DNA from: an uncultured Oscillibacter sp.
GTDB taxonomy: Bacteria > Bacillota > Clostridia > Oscillospirales > Oscillospiraceae
Reading direction: 5' to 3'
DNA: 41,703 nt
NCBI GenBank assembly: GCA_900770295.1
Contig: CAAGJQ010000001.1
Span: forward strand, 1-41,703
The notes below the pieces were generated by a model. That model was given only the letters and a program-made list of their open reading frames with translations, did no database searches and was not told where the DNA came from. Below, piece by piece: positions 9,270-17,317 of this stretch (its first letter is position 1; each line of letters begins with the position of its first letter). The position numbers were made by a program, and so were the translations under genes.

Positions 9270-9295
9270 CGGTCATTCATCCTTTCGGTTTTATG

Positions 9296-10504
9296 TCAGA
9301 GCAGGCCGTATTCCACAGCCCATTGATAGCTGTTCCGGGCGGAGAACAGGTCCCGCCAGGTGCTGTCCACGTCGGACTGGGCCGCGGCCACATTGTCCCG
9401 GGCGGTCAGCACATCGTAGCGCGATGCCCGCCCCAGCTCATACTTCTTCTCCGTGACCGTCAGCTGCTCCTCCTGGCAGTCCAGCGCGGACTTCCTGCTC
9501 TCCAGCACCTGCTCGCAGTCCGCCAGAGCATCGTAGAGCTGTTTGAAAGAGGTCTCAAAGTCCTGGACCGCGGACTCATAGGTGAGCTGCGCGGAGTTCC
9601 AGGTGTGCTCCGCCACCTCCAGCTCGTACTTCGGCTTGGAGCCGGCGTACTTTTTGGCGTCTTTCCAGTCCTCTTCCGCGTCCTCCAGCGTCTTTTCCGC
9701 GCTCCGGAGCGTCCAGCTGGCCGCCCTGGCCGCCGCCAGGTCCGTCTCGTAGTCCGGCTCGCTCCAGTCCATCTCCTCCTCGCCCGGCAGCTCTCCCAGC
9801 GTCAGCTCCCCGGTGGGTGTCTCACCCAGCAGGGTCTGGAGCTGGGACTTATACTTGCTGATGTTGGTGTTCAGCGTGTTCAGCTGGCTGGCCATCTCCG
9901 TCCGGCTCTGTTCCAGGTCCTTGACCGTCTGCCGGGAGCCCCGCCCCAGCTCCAGCCGCAGCCGCGCGTCCTCCAGCCAGCGGTCCAGCGCGTCCAGGTC
10001 CCGCTCCATGTCCCGGGCCGACTGCTCCATCCCCACCAGCGTGATGTACAGGTTCTCGCCGGCGGAGACCACCTGGTTGGAGGCGTCCCGCAGCTGCCAG
10101 ATCACGTCGTCGTTGTCCGCCTGGTAGTCCCCGTCCAGAAGGTCCTCAAAGGTATCCCGCAGGGAACTGGCAGAGGCGCTCACAGAGGTGCCGCCGGACC
10201 GGGAGGCCTTGCCGATGGCATTGATCTGCTCCCGCAGGACCTCGGCCATTTTGTCGTAGTCGATGGCCTGGATGCTGCCGATGCTCTCCGTCAGCGACTG
10301 CAGGCTGAGGCTTCCCTCCTGGATGCGGCTCCGCAGATTTTCCCATGTGACAGTCCCCTCCGGGTCCGGCGCGGCGACGGTTTCCTCCCGGGTCTGCTCC
10401 TGGTTCTCCTGTGCGGACGGTTCCGCTTCCGTGGCCAGAGCGGATACGCTCAGCGCGCCGGCGGCCGCCAGGGCCGCCAGGAGCAGGGACAGTTTACGCT
10501 TCAT
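9296..10504 (-). CDS. TolC-like efflux protein
   Basis: A 402-residue exported protein. A signal peptide (about residues 1-25, ending SALA) is followed by long alpha-helical coiled-coil segments. Two repeats echo TolC: LRLELGRGSRQTVKDLEQSRTEMASQ and KYELGRASRYDVLTARDNVAAAQSDV. These match the TolC-family helical hairpin motif. The start at 10504 (MKRKLSLLL) gives a clean signal peptide; a start three codons upstream is possible. It heads the operon with the adaptor and RND pump. If the host is a monoderm Firmicute, there is no outer membrane for a channel to cross, so the protein may be a secreted or wall-spanning extension of the pump. Confidence 0.82.
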   Translation of the reverse strand: MKRKLSLLLAALAAAGALSVSALATEAEPSAQENQEQTREETVAAPDPEGTVTWENLRSRIQEGSLSLQSLTESIGSIQAIDYDKMAEVLREQINAIGKASRSGGTSVSASASSLRDTFEDLLDGDYQADNDDVIWQLRDASNQVVSAGENLYITLVGMEQSARDMERDLDALDRWLEDARLRLELGRGSRQTVKDLEQSRTEMASQLNTLNTNISKYKSQLQTLLGETPTGELTLGELPGEEEMDWSEPDYETDLAAARAASWTLRSAEKTLEDAEEDWKDAKKYAGSKPKYELEVAEHTWNSAQLTYESAVQDFETSFKQLYDALADCEQVLESRKSALDCQEEQLTVTEKKYELGRASRYDVLTARDNVAAAQSDVDSTWRDLFSARNSYQWAVEYGLL

Positions 10505-11210
10505 AACAAACACTCCTTATCATTTCTCAGCATCATCGGATACGGACGGACTCCGCAGGAGGAATGCGTTCATGGCCGGCGGAGAACAGGCGGCTCTCCC
10601 GCAGCTGTGTTCCGGGCGGCGGCAATACTCCCGCGCGGCCCTGCAAAAGCAGAGTCCGCACCAGCTCCGGGAACCGGTCTCTGATGATGCTGGCATCCCG
10701 AGCTGTGGACAGAATCCAGTATAGTGGCCGACGTTGAAACAACGCTGAAAGTCCCTCCGTTTTTCGAAACTTTTTATTCGTAAAAACAATGTATTTGCTT
10801 TATTTGCTGCACAATTGTGCACTTTTATTGGAAATTAGCTTTGCACAGGCAACCCCCTGCGTCACAGGACGTCATATATCAAATTCGTACAGTCTGTCCG
10901 CGGGATCTGTTTGGTTTGCCGGGCGGACCGTACAGAAAGCCGCCCCCCGGAAAGCGGGTACCTGCCGCTGTAAACGCAAAAAGGGTCAGCCGGGTGACGG
11001 CCGGTATCGACCATCATCTGACTGACCCATCAGTTTATGAAGCGCCTTTGTCTCTTTCCGCGAAGCGGGCGCGTCCGGTCATGCGAAGTGTGCGGGGAAC
11101 AGATACCGAAGCGCCGCCGGCAGAGGATGTGGGATAGAATCGAGGCGCTCGGGGCAGATGCTGTACAAGCGGCGTGCTGTCAGATCCCCCTCGCTCCGCC
11201 CTATCCGCCG

Positions 11211-11252
11211 CAAAATCAAAAACCTCCCAAAGCCTTGCGGCTCTGGGAGGTT
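11211..11252 (-). terminator. Terminator after tRNA-Val fragment
   Basis: A 14-bp stem with one mismatch (11221-11234/11239-11252) and a 4-nt loop. On the minus strand it is followed by TTTTTGATTTT. It lies just downstream of the CCA end of the tRNA fragment, as expected for a tRNA gene terminator. Confidence 0.8.
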
Positions 11253-11255
11253 AGA

Positions 11256-11300
11256 TGGTGGACGATACAGGACTCGAACCTGTGACCCCCTGCACGTCAA
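11256..11300 (-). pseudogene. 3' half of a tRNA-Val(GAC) gene
   Basis: Read on the minus strand, 45 bases match the 3' half of a tRNA exactly in structure. An anticodon loop TTGACGT (anticodon GAC, 11300-11294) is followed by the 3' anticodon stem strand GCAGG and a 5-nt variable loop. A perfect T-arm follows (ACAGG, loop TTCGAGT, CCTGT), then a 7-nt acceptor strand, discriminator A and encoded CCA. Upstream of the anticodon loop the match stops abruptly: the expected CCTGC stem strand, D-arm and 5' acceptor strand are absent. A tRNA 3' half ending at the anticodon loop is what integration by a tRNA-targeting recombinase leaves behind. Confidence 0.75.
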
Positions 11301-11639
11301 GAAATGTTGGTTGGCGGACGCAGGTATCGTTTTTTTCGGAGCAGTTGCGCCTCAATGGTTTTAGCGTTCTGGAGAGGCTAAAGCTGTACAAAGCTTGGAT
11401 TTTTACAGCAATTTTGCGTCCGACAAATAACGCTTCCAGTTATTACCTGATGCAAACTAAAATTAGTCAAAAATTTTTGCCGCGTAGAGAAAATCAAATG
11501 ATGCAAACAATCTTCACTCGAGCATTCCCATAGCCCTATAGTGGGCACTCCAGACATAACTGTTCGGTGGTGAACTTAACAATAAAGGAAGATTATTTGA
11601 CCGCAATGGCCGGATTGTAAAAGGTCAAGTTTGAATTTC

Positions 11640-12410
11640 TTAAGAAGACTCATGCCTGTGAAAGAATGGAATGACCACTGGGACCTCGCGGAACTGCTCC
11701 ACGCTGGCTTCCATCCCGTAGACGGTACGGATGTTCTCCGGCGTTACCGCCTCCGCCCCGCCGGAGGCGAAGATAGTGCCGCCCTGCAGGAACAGGAAGC
11801 GGTCACAGAACCGCAGGGCCAGATTCAGGTCGTGGATGACCACCAGCACGGCGATGTTGTGGTCATGGGCGCAGTGGCGGATCAGCTCCATGGACTCATA
11901 CTGGTTCCGCAGGTCCAGACTGCTTGTGGGCTCATCCAGAAGCAGCAGCTTGGGCTCCTGGGCAATGGCCCGTGCCAGCATCACCTTCTGCTGCTCGCCG
12001 CCGGAGAGCTGGTCCACATACCGCAGGCGGCAGTCCTCCATGCCCACGGCCCGCAGGGCGTGCTCCGCCACGTCGTAGTCAACGGCGGAGGGGCCCCATT
12101 TCATGTGGGGCTTGCGGCCCAGCAGCACGGCGTCGAACACGGTGGCGTGGGCCAGCTCATTTTTCTGGGACACGTAGGCGATCTGCCGGGCCAGCTGGTT
12201 CCGGGAGAGCTGAGAGATGGGGCTGCCGTCAATCAGGACACTTCCCGATGACGGCTTGCGCAGGCGGCTGATGCAGGAGATCAGGGTGGATTTTCCCGCG
12301 CCGTTGTTGCCCAGCACCGCCACACATTCGCCCTGCTCCAAAGTGAAGCTCACATTCTGCAAAATGGGGTGGGAGCCATAGGAAAAGGACAGGTTTTCGA
12401 CTTGGATCAT
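11640..12410 (-). CDS. FecE/BtuD-type ABC transporter ATP-binding protein
   Basis: A 256-residue ABC ATPase. Walker A is GNNGAGKST (residues 34-42), the Q-loop is VSQKNE (80-85), the signature is LSGGEQ (135-140), Walker B is LLLLDEP (155-161) and the switch His is in VVIHDLNLAL. The overall pattern is that of importers for iron chelates, cobalamin or related metal complexes. The start ATG overlaps the permease stop in ATGA, which fixes it. It is the last gene of the lar-fmdE-ABC operon. The operon context argues for nickel or a nickel chelate as cargo, but this is inference. Confidence 0.9.
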   Translation of the reverse strand: MIQVENLSFSYGSHPILQNVSFTLEQGECVAVLGNNGAGKSTLISCISRLRKPSSGSVLIDGSPISQLSRNQLARQIAYVSQKNELAHATVFDAVLLGRKPHMKWGPSAVDYDVAEHALRAVGMEDCRLRYVDQLSGGEQQKVMLARAIAQEPKLLLLDEPTSSLDLRNQYESMELIRHCAHDHNIAVLVVIHDLNLALRFCDRFLFLQGGTIFASGGAEAVTPENIRTVYGMEASVEQFREVPVVIPFFHRHESS

Positions 12411-13492
12411 TTCAGCGCCTCCCCCCGGAAGATCAGTAACAGGAACAGCGGCGCCCCCAGGAAGGACGTGATGGCGCCGATGGGCAGGATGGCCGGAGGC
12501 AGGATGGCTTTGGCCGCCAGGTCCCCCAGCAGAAGAAGGAGACTGCCCGCCAGGGCGGAACAGGGCAGCAGAAAACGGTAGTCGCTGCCCACGAACCGGC
12601 GGACGATGTGGGGGGCGATCAGGCCCACGAAGCTGACGATGCCCACAAAGGCCACTGCCGTGGCAGCGATCAGGGTGCAGAGCCCCATGCTGACGAAGCT
12701 CAGCAGGTCCACATTTACACCCAGGCTTTTGGCGGTCTGGACGCCGGTGCTCAGCGCGTTGTAGTTCCAGCAGTTCCAGAGGAAGTAGACCAGGGCCGCC
12801 AGGGTGACGGCGTACATCAGCCGGATCTCCGACCATCCGGGGCGGCCCAGGTCGCCGAAGGTCCAGTAGACCACGGCGGACAGCTGCACATCGTCGGCAA
12901 AGTATTGCAGCAGGGTGGTTGCCCCGGAAAAGAGGGAGCTGAGGGCCACGCCTGCCAGGATCATGGAAGAGGGTGACGCGGACCGCAGACGGCACAGGGC
13001 AAGAATGACCGCCGTGGTGGCCAGCCCGCCCAAAAAGGCACAGAGTGTCACGGTGCCGGGAGAGCTGATGGTAACGGCAGTGCCCGCGTTGGCAACGTTC
13101 TGCGCGCCGGCGTCCAGGGCGATGATGGCCAATGCCGCGCCGAAGGCGGCGCCCTGGGACACGCCCAGGGTGGAGGCCGAGGCCAGAGGATTTCGCAGGA
13201 TATTCTGCATGACACAGCCCGCCAGTGCCAGAGCGGCACCTACGACAACTGCTACGGCGACGCGGGGCAGACGGACATGGAACACGATGGCCCGGCTCTG
13301 GACCGTGCCGCCGCCTGTCAGGGTGTCTGCCAGTTCGCCGAGGGACAGACCGGCGGAGCCCGAGGTCAGGGACAGCAGAGCTGCCGTCAATACTGCTGCC
13401 AGCAGGACAAGGGTCACCAGCCGCTTCCGCCGGAGAAACAGGCGGTAGCTGTCAGGTGTCGCCGTATGAAGCTGTTCACTGTGCAGATCCAA
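12407..13492 (-). CDS. FecCD-type ABC transporter permease
   Basis: A 361-residue permease with about nine to ten spans of the FecCD/BtuC family. The conserved blocks LRLPRVAVAVVVGAALALAGCVMQNILRNPLASASTLGVSQGAAFGA and FVGLIAPHIVRRFVGSDYRFLLPCSALAG are both present. In this family two copies form the channel for siderophore-, heme-, cobalamin- or metal-complex import. The start appears to be TTG at 13492, with GGAGTG seven bases upstream and no other start until well inside the first conserved block. It overlaps the substrate-binding protein gene by 17 bases and the ATPase gene by 4 bases. Confidence 0.9.
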   Translation of the reverse strand: MDLHSEQLHTATPDSYRLFLRRKRLVTLVLLAAVLTAALLSLTSGSAGLSLGELADTLTGGGTVQSRAIVFHVRLPRVAVAVVVGAALALAGCVMQNILRNPLASASTLGVSQGAAFGAALAIIALDAGAQNVANAGTAVTISSPGTVTLCAFLGGLATTAVILALCRLRSASPSSMILAGVALSSLFSGATTLLQYFADDVQLSAVVYWTFGDLGRPGWSEIRLMYAVTLAALVYFLWNCWNYNALSTGVQTAKSLGVNVDLLSFVSMGLCTLIAATAVAFVGIVSFVGLIAPHIVRRFVGSDYRFLLPCSALAGSLLLLLGDLAAKAILPPAILPIGAITSFLGAPLFLLLIFRGEALK

Positions 13493-14606
13493 GTTCGATC
13501 ACTCCAAAGGTGAGGCCGTCGGCCTTCATGTCGTTGTAATAGCGAGTTCCCAGCAAGAACTCCAGAATATCGTCGGTCTTTTCGGCAATGTCAACATCAG
13601 AAAAGCAATCGGGATAGATGACGCTGCCGGCGTAATAGGCATCCGCCAGGGCGTAGCCCACGTTGGTAGAATAGTTGTTGAAGGAGACACAGGCGTAGAG
13701 CTTGCCCTCCCGGACCGCGGTCAGGGAGTCAAAGAAACCGGGGTTGGTCTGGTATTCGTCCCGCACCAGGCTCATGTTGCCGGGGTCCAGGAAGATCAGC
13801 TCCGGGTCCCAGGCCACCACTCGTTCCGGGTCTGCATCGAAGTAGCCGGTCTCCCCCATTTCGTCCGCCACGTTGTTTGCGTGGATAGCCATAAAGGGGC
13901 CGAAGTTGGAGTAGGTCCCGGTGAAGCCGTGGGCGCCGGAGAAGGTCACGGCGCCGGCGTAAACAGTGGGTTTCTCTTCATCGGGGATGTCCGCCGTCCG
14001 GGTGTCCAGGTCGGCCTTGCAGCCGTCGATGTACTGAAGGACTTCCTCGCACCGCTCCTGAACGCCCAGCACCTCGGCGGCCACCCACATGGCGGTGTAG
14101 AAGCTGTCATCGATGAAGTTGATGCTCTTGGCGCGGATGGACACGCAGGGGATGCCGGTGGACTGCGCCAGGTCCTCCAGCGCCTCCTGGGTGTACCCGG
14201 ACAGAATGACGTCCGGCTGCAGGCGGATCAGCTCCTCCACATAGGCGGTGTTGGCGGTGCCGCCGCCCTTGCCGATGGAGGGCAGGGCGTCAAATGTATC
14301 GTGATAAGCGTAGGCGTAGTCCCGAAGAGTGGAGGCTGCATATTCCTTGTCGCAGTCCTCCACGCCTACCAGCCGGTCGGTGCACTGGAGGTAGGTCACC
14401 ATGCGCAGGGCGCCGGAGCCGGTGCAGACGATGGTTTTCACCTCCCCGGGGATGGTGACCTCCCGGCCGAAGCTGTCGGTGACGGTGCGGGCGGCGGGTG
14501 CTTCGGATTCAGCAGGTTCCTCCGGGGCAGGCGCTTCCTTTTGACCGCAGGCGGCCAGGGACAGCAGCAGAATACAGGACAACAGGATGGAAAACAGTTT
14601 TTTCAT
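13476..14606 (-). CDS. FecB/BtuF-type substrate-binding lipoprotein
   Basis: A 376-residue lipoprotein. A type II signal peptide with lipobox LAAC (Cys20) is followed by an acidic Glu/Pro/Ala linker. Then comes the PF01497-type fold opening TVTDSFGREVTIPGEVKTIVC, with LQPDVILSGYTQEALEDLAQSTGIPCVSI in the first lobe. It captures the cargo outside the membrane for the FecCD-type permease encoded next to it. Iron-chelate, cobalamin and nickel/cobalt importers all use this fold, so the fold alone does not name the ligand. The lar genes in the same operon favour nickel. The gap to fmdE is 21 nt. Confidence 0.88.
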   Translation of the reverse strand: MKKLFSILLSCILLLSLAACGQKEAPAPEEPAESEAPAARTVTDSFGREVTIPGEVKTIVCTGSGALRMVTYLQCTDRLVGVEDCDKEYAASTLRDYAYAYHDTFDALPSIGKGGGTANTAYVEELIRLQPDVILSGYTQEALEDLAQSTGIPCVSIRAKSINFIDDSFYTAMWVAAEVLGVQERCEEVLQYIDGCKADLDTRTADIPDEEKPTVYAGAVTFSGAHGFTGTYSNFGPFMAIHANNVADEMGETGYFDADPERVVAWDPELIFLDPGNMSLVRDEYQTNPGFFDSLTAVREGKLYACVSFNNYSTNVGYALADAYYAGSVIYPDCFSDVDIAEKTDDILEFLLGTRYYNDMKADGLTFGVIELGSAQ

Positions 14607-14627
14607 GGAGCGTAATTCCTTTTCTGG

Positions 14628-15146
14628 TCAGCGGTCATAGGGGCGGAAGCAATGGAGGCAGACCACCTTGCCGTCCTGAAGACGGGCCATGTGCTCCGCC
14701 ACGCCCTCGCCGCAGCAGGCGCAGGTGAGGGTGGTGAAGATGCGGGCTGTTTCCGGCAGCGGCTCCTTGGGCTCGGTGACGGTGAACAGCTCCTCCAGCG
14801 GCGCGGTCAGAATTTGCTGCTTGCGCTCCTCCCGGCTGAGGGGCGTCTGGTTCCGCCTGGCAACCACCCGGAAGCCTTCACCGGAGGCGCGGTCATAGAA
14901 GGTGTAGGCAGTCTTGCCGGTGCAGTGGTAGATGAAATTCCCCTTGCCCAGGGTACAGCCCAGCAGGGCCTGGATGGCGTCACCGGGGCAGGCGTCGGTC
15001 TCGGCGATGCAGACCAGCTCCTCGTCGGGGGCGGAGGCATGGCCCAGACGCGCCTGCACGAATTCGCACAGGCGCACGCCCAGGGCAAGGCCCGGGCATT
15101 CGTGGCCGTGGAAGGCCACCGCTTTTTCCCACATAGCCTTATCCAT
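14628..15146 (-). CDS. FmdE family protein with C-terminal zinc finger
   Basis: A 172-residue protein of the FmdE family (PF02663), named after a subunit linked to formylmethanofuran dehydrogenase but widespread in non-methanogens. The core motif HGHECPGLALGVR lies at residues 13-25, with His13, His15 and Cys17 as likely metal ligands, and DACPGDAIQALLGCTLGKGN follows. The C-terminus has two Cys pairs (C142/C145 and C163/C166) that form the treble-clef zinc finger known in this family. The start overlaps the end of larC by 8 nt. Next to a metal importer and nickel cofactor genes, a role in metal or cofactor handling is likely, but the reaction is unknown. Confidence 0.85.
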   Translation of the reverse strand: MDKAMWEKAVAFHGHECPGLALGVRLCEFVQARLGHASAPDEELVCIAETDACPGDAIQALLGCTLGKGNFIYHCTGKTAYTFYDRASGEGFRVVARRNQTPLSREERKQQILTAPLEELFTVTEPKEPLPETARIFTTLTCACCGEGVAEHMARLQDGKVVCLHCFRPYDR

Positions 15147-16545
15147 TCTGCACCTCCCCGTGAATAACGGACAGCACGTCCTCCCAGACCTTCTGGAAAG
15201 GCAGACCGGCAGCTCTGGCGGCAGAGGCCACATCCTCGTATTCCGGCTTTTCCCGGTGAATGCCCTCGCCGTCGGCGCACTTGACGCGGATGGGGCCGTA
15301 GGTGGTCTCCACGGTTCTGACAGAGGGCGTCAGAATATACTTCCCGCAGCGGCGGGCGCGGACGCCGTTGGTGTTGGTCTCCCGCAGAATGGCGTGGGCG
15401 ATGCGCTCCTCGTCCTTGGGCTTGCAAAGCACGGTGAAGCTGACGCCGGCACGGCCTTTCTTCATAGTCAGGGGGGCGCAGGAGATGTCCAGAGCGCCCT
15501 GGGAGAGCAGCTGCTCGCCGGCAAAGGCCAGGGCCTCCGCCGTCATGTCGTCGATGTGGCAGCACAGCTCCACGATCTCCGCCTGCTGGGGATCGCCGCT
15601 CTCGCCCCAGAAGGCCCGGACGCAGTTGGCGGCGGGAAATTCCTTTTTGCCGACGCCGTAGCCGGTCTTCTCCAGGGACATGACGGGCATGGGGCCGAAG
15701 CTCGCGGCAAAGTGGGTCAGCAGGGCCGCGCCGGTGGGGGTACACAGCTCGCCCCGGATCTCCCCGGTGTAGCAGGGGACGTCCTCCAGCAGATGGGCGG
15801 TGGCGGGAGCGGGCACCGGTACGATGCCGTGGGCGCAGCGGACCTGGCCGCTGCCCAGATGGACGGGGGACGCCGTGATGCGGTCGGGGCGCAGCATGTG
15901 GACCGCCAGACAGACGCCGGTGACATCCGCCACCGCGTCCAGGGCTCCTACCTCATGGAAATGGATCTGCTCCACCGGCATCCCGTGGGCCTTTGCCTCT
16001 GCGCCGGCGATGCGGGCATAGATGGCCTTGGCATCGTCCTTTACCTTCGCCGGGGCGTCCAGGGCATCCAGCAGGGCGGCAATGTCCGCCGGGGCGGTGT
16101 GGTGATGGGTGCGACCATGGTCATGGTCGTGGTCATGATGATGGTCATGGTCGTGCTCATGCTCATGGTCGTGGTCATGGTCGTGGTCATGGTCGTGGTC
16201 ATGGACGTGGCCGTGGTCGTGCGCGTGGTCATGTTCATGCTCATGCTCGTGGTTGTGGTGATGGTCGTGGTCATGATGGTGTTCATGGATATGGTCGTGG
16301 TCATGGCCGCAGCCCAGGGCCACATCGTGGCTGTGCTCCTCCTCACCGCGGACGGTGACGTCCATGTGGGTGCCGGTGATGCCGCAGGTGACGGCTTGCC
16401 AGGGGTGAATTTCCACGCCGGGAAACAGGCGGTTCATGGTCTCCAGAAAATCATGCTTTTCGGATTCAGTCATCAGCTCGTACAGCGCCGCCATCAGCAT
16501 ATCGCCGGCGGCGCCCATGTTGCATTCCAGATATAATGTCTTCAT
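15139..16545 (-). CDS. larC: LarC, nickel-pincer cofactor nickel insertase
   Basis: A 468-residue LarC. The N-terminus (YLECNMGAAGDMLMAALYEL) and the block EQIHFHEVGALDAVADVTGVCLAVHML are diagnostic. LarC inserts nickel into the bis-thiocarboxylated pyridinium nucleotide in a CTP-dependent step, completing the nickel-pincer nucleotide. Residues 71-149 are an extreme His/Asp/Glu insert with about 40 histidines in 79 residues, probably a nickel store or chaperone segment. In Lactobacillus plantarum LarC is made by a ribosomal frameshift across two frames; here it is one uninterrupted frame. The start overlaps larB in ATGA, and the stop overlaps fmdE by 8 nt. Confidence 0.93.
   Translation of the reverse strand: MKTLYLECNMGAAGDMLMAALYELMTESEKHDFLETMNRLFPGVEIHPWQAVTCGITGTHMDVTVRGEEEHSHDVALGCGHDHDHIHEHHHDHDHHHNHEHEHEHDHAHDHGHVHDHDHDHDHDHDHEHEHDHDHHHDHDHDHGRTHHHTAPADIAALLDALDAPAKVKDDAKAIYARIAGAEAKAHGMPVEQIHFHEVGALDAVADVTGVCLAVHMLRPDRITASPVHLGSGQVRCAHGIVPVPAPATAHLLEDVPCYTGEIRGELCTPTGAALLTHFAASFGPMPVMSLEKTGYGVGKKEFPAANCVRAFWGESGDPQQAEIVELCCHIDDMTAEALAFAGEQLLSQGALDISCAPLTMKKGRAGVSFTVLCKPKDEERIAHAILRETNTNGVRARRCGKYILTPSVRTVETTYGPIRVKCADGEGIHREKPEYEDVASAARAAGLPFQKVWEDVLSVIHGEVQNG
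16099..16335 (-). repeat. His/Asp-codon tandem repeat inside larC
   Basis: A run of irregular 6- and 12-bp units (CAT/CAC alternating with GAC/GAC-like codons on the coding strand) that encodes the His-rich insert of LarC. It keeps the reading frame throughout. Such a stretch is prone to slippage and to length change between strains. Confidence 0.85.
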
Positions 16546-17303
16546 TCTTTCGCACTCTCCATCTGATTGATCCGGCTGGCCAGGAAGCCCGCGCCGAAGC
16601 CGTTGTCGATATTCACCACGCTGGTCCCGCTGGCGCAGGAGTTCAGCATGGACAGCAGGGCGGAGATGCCGCCCAGGGACGCACCGTAGCCCACACTGGT
16701 GGGGACCGCGATGACGGGGCAGTCCACAAGGCCGCCTACCACGCTGGCGAGAGCGCCCTCCATGCCGGCCACGGCGATAACCACCCGGGCGCTCATCAGC
16801 GGCTCCAGATTGCCCAGCAGCCTGTGCAGCCCCGCCACGCCCACGTCGTAGAGCCGGGTGACCCGGTTGCCCAGGGTCTCGGCGGTGATGGCGGCTTCCT
16901 CGGCCACGCCCATGTCGCTGGTACCGCCGGTGGCCACCACGATGGAGCCGTGGCCCTCTACCGGCTCCGGAAGGGCCACCGCCAATTTTGCGAGAGGCTC
17001 ATACCGCAGCGGGAACTGTTCCGCTAGGTAATCCGCCACCTCCTGCCCAATGCGGGTCACCAGAATATTGCGGCTTCCCCGCTTCTCCATGGCACCCAGG
17101 ATGCCGCTAATCTGCTCCTTGGTTTTGGACTGGCCGTAGATCACCTCCGGCACGCCCTGGCGGACGGCCCGGTGGTAATCCACCTTGGCGTAGCCCAGGT
17201 CCTCAAAGGGGGCCAGCTTCAGGTGCAGAAGCGCCTCCTCCGGCGTCAGCGCGCCGGACTGCACATCCTGCAGGACAGAGAGAATATCGTGCTTGCTTGC
17301 CAC
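16542..17303 (-). CDS. larB: LarB, pyridinium-3,5-biscarboxylic acid mononucleotide synthase
   Basis: A 253-residue LarB with a PurE-like C-terminal domain. The motifs VATGGTSDMGVAEEAA (123-138), IAVAGMEGALASVVGGLVDCPVIAVPTSVGYGAS (176-209) and LNSCASGTSVVNIDNGFGAG (220-239) are all present. Cys223 fits the catalytic Cys that forms a covalent adduct with the pyridinium ring in the characterised enzyme. LarB carboxylates nicotinic acid adenine dinucleotide and cleaves its phosphoanhydride, the first committed step of nickel-pincer cofactor synthesis. The start codon is GTG, with AAAGGAG eight bases upstream. It lies 14 nt after larE and overlaps larC by 4 nt. Confidence 0.93.
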   Translation of the reverse strand: MASKHDILSVLQDVQSGALTPEEALLHLKLAPFEDLGYAKVDYHRAVRQGVPEVIYGQSKTKEQISGILGAMEKRGSRNILVTRIGQEVADYLAEQFPLRYEPLAKLAVALPEPVEGHGSIVVATGGTSDMGVAEEAAITAETLGNRVTRLYDVGVAGLHRLLGNLEPLMSARVVIAVAGMEGALASVVGGLVDCPVIAVPTSVGYGASLGGISALLSMLNSCASGTSVVNIDNGFGAGFLASRINQMESAKE

Positions 17304-17317
17304 GTCTGTTACTCCTT

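Larger units (their letters stand above)
10505..11639. other. Non-coding gap with tRNA remnant
   Basis: No convincing gene is seen in this 1.1-kb stretch. It holds a CGTTG-AAA-CAACG dyad (10732-10744) about 230 bp upstream of the TolC-like gene, which could be an operator. A weak minus-strand hairpin with 7-bp arms GGGTCAG/CTGACCC (10983-11028) is followed by five T's on that strand. The tRNA-Val 3' half and its terminator are listed separately. GC content drops clearly from about 11.3 kb to 11.63 kb. Confidence 0.5.

Noticed and set aside
6528..9326. Very long plus-strand open frame opposite the RND pump and adaptor
   Set aside because: It is antisense to two well-supported genes, its translation is rich in His/Gln/Gly/Asp typical of the complement of GC-rich coding DNA, and it lacks a ribosome site.
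11640..12995. Longer ABC ATPase frame extending upstream of 12410
   Set aside because: The extension overlaps the permease gene out of frame; the ATGA junction and the MIQVENLSFSYG start mark the real beginning.
16099..16335. Repeat array considered as a CRISPR or minisatellite
   Set aside because: Units are 6-12 bp with no spacers, and the frame encodes a continuous His-rich LarC segment.
14932..16536. Long plus-strand open frame opposite larC, with a Met/Val-rich stretch
   Set aside because: The repeat is the complement of the LarC His/Asp codons; the minus-strand gene is certain.
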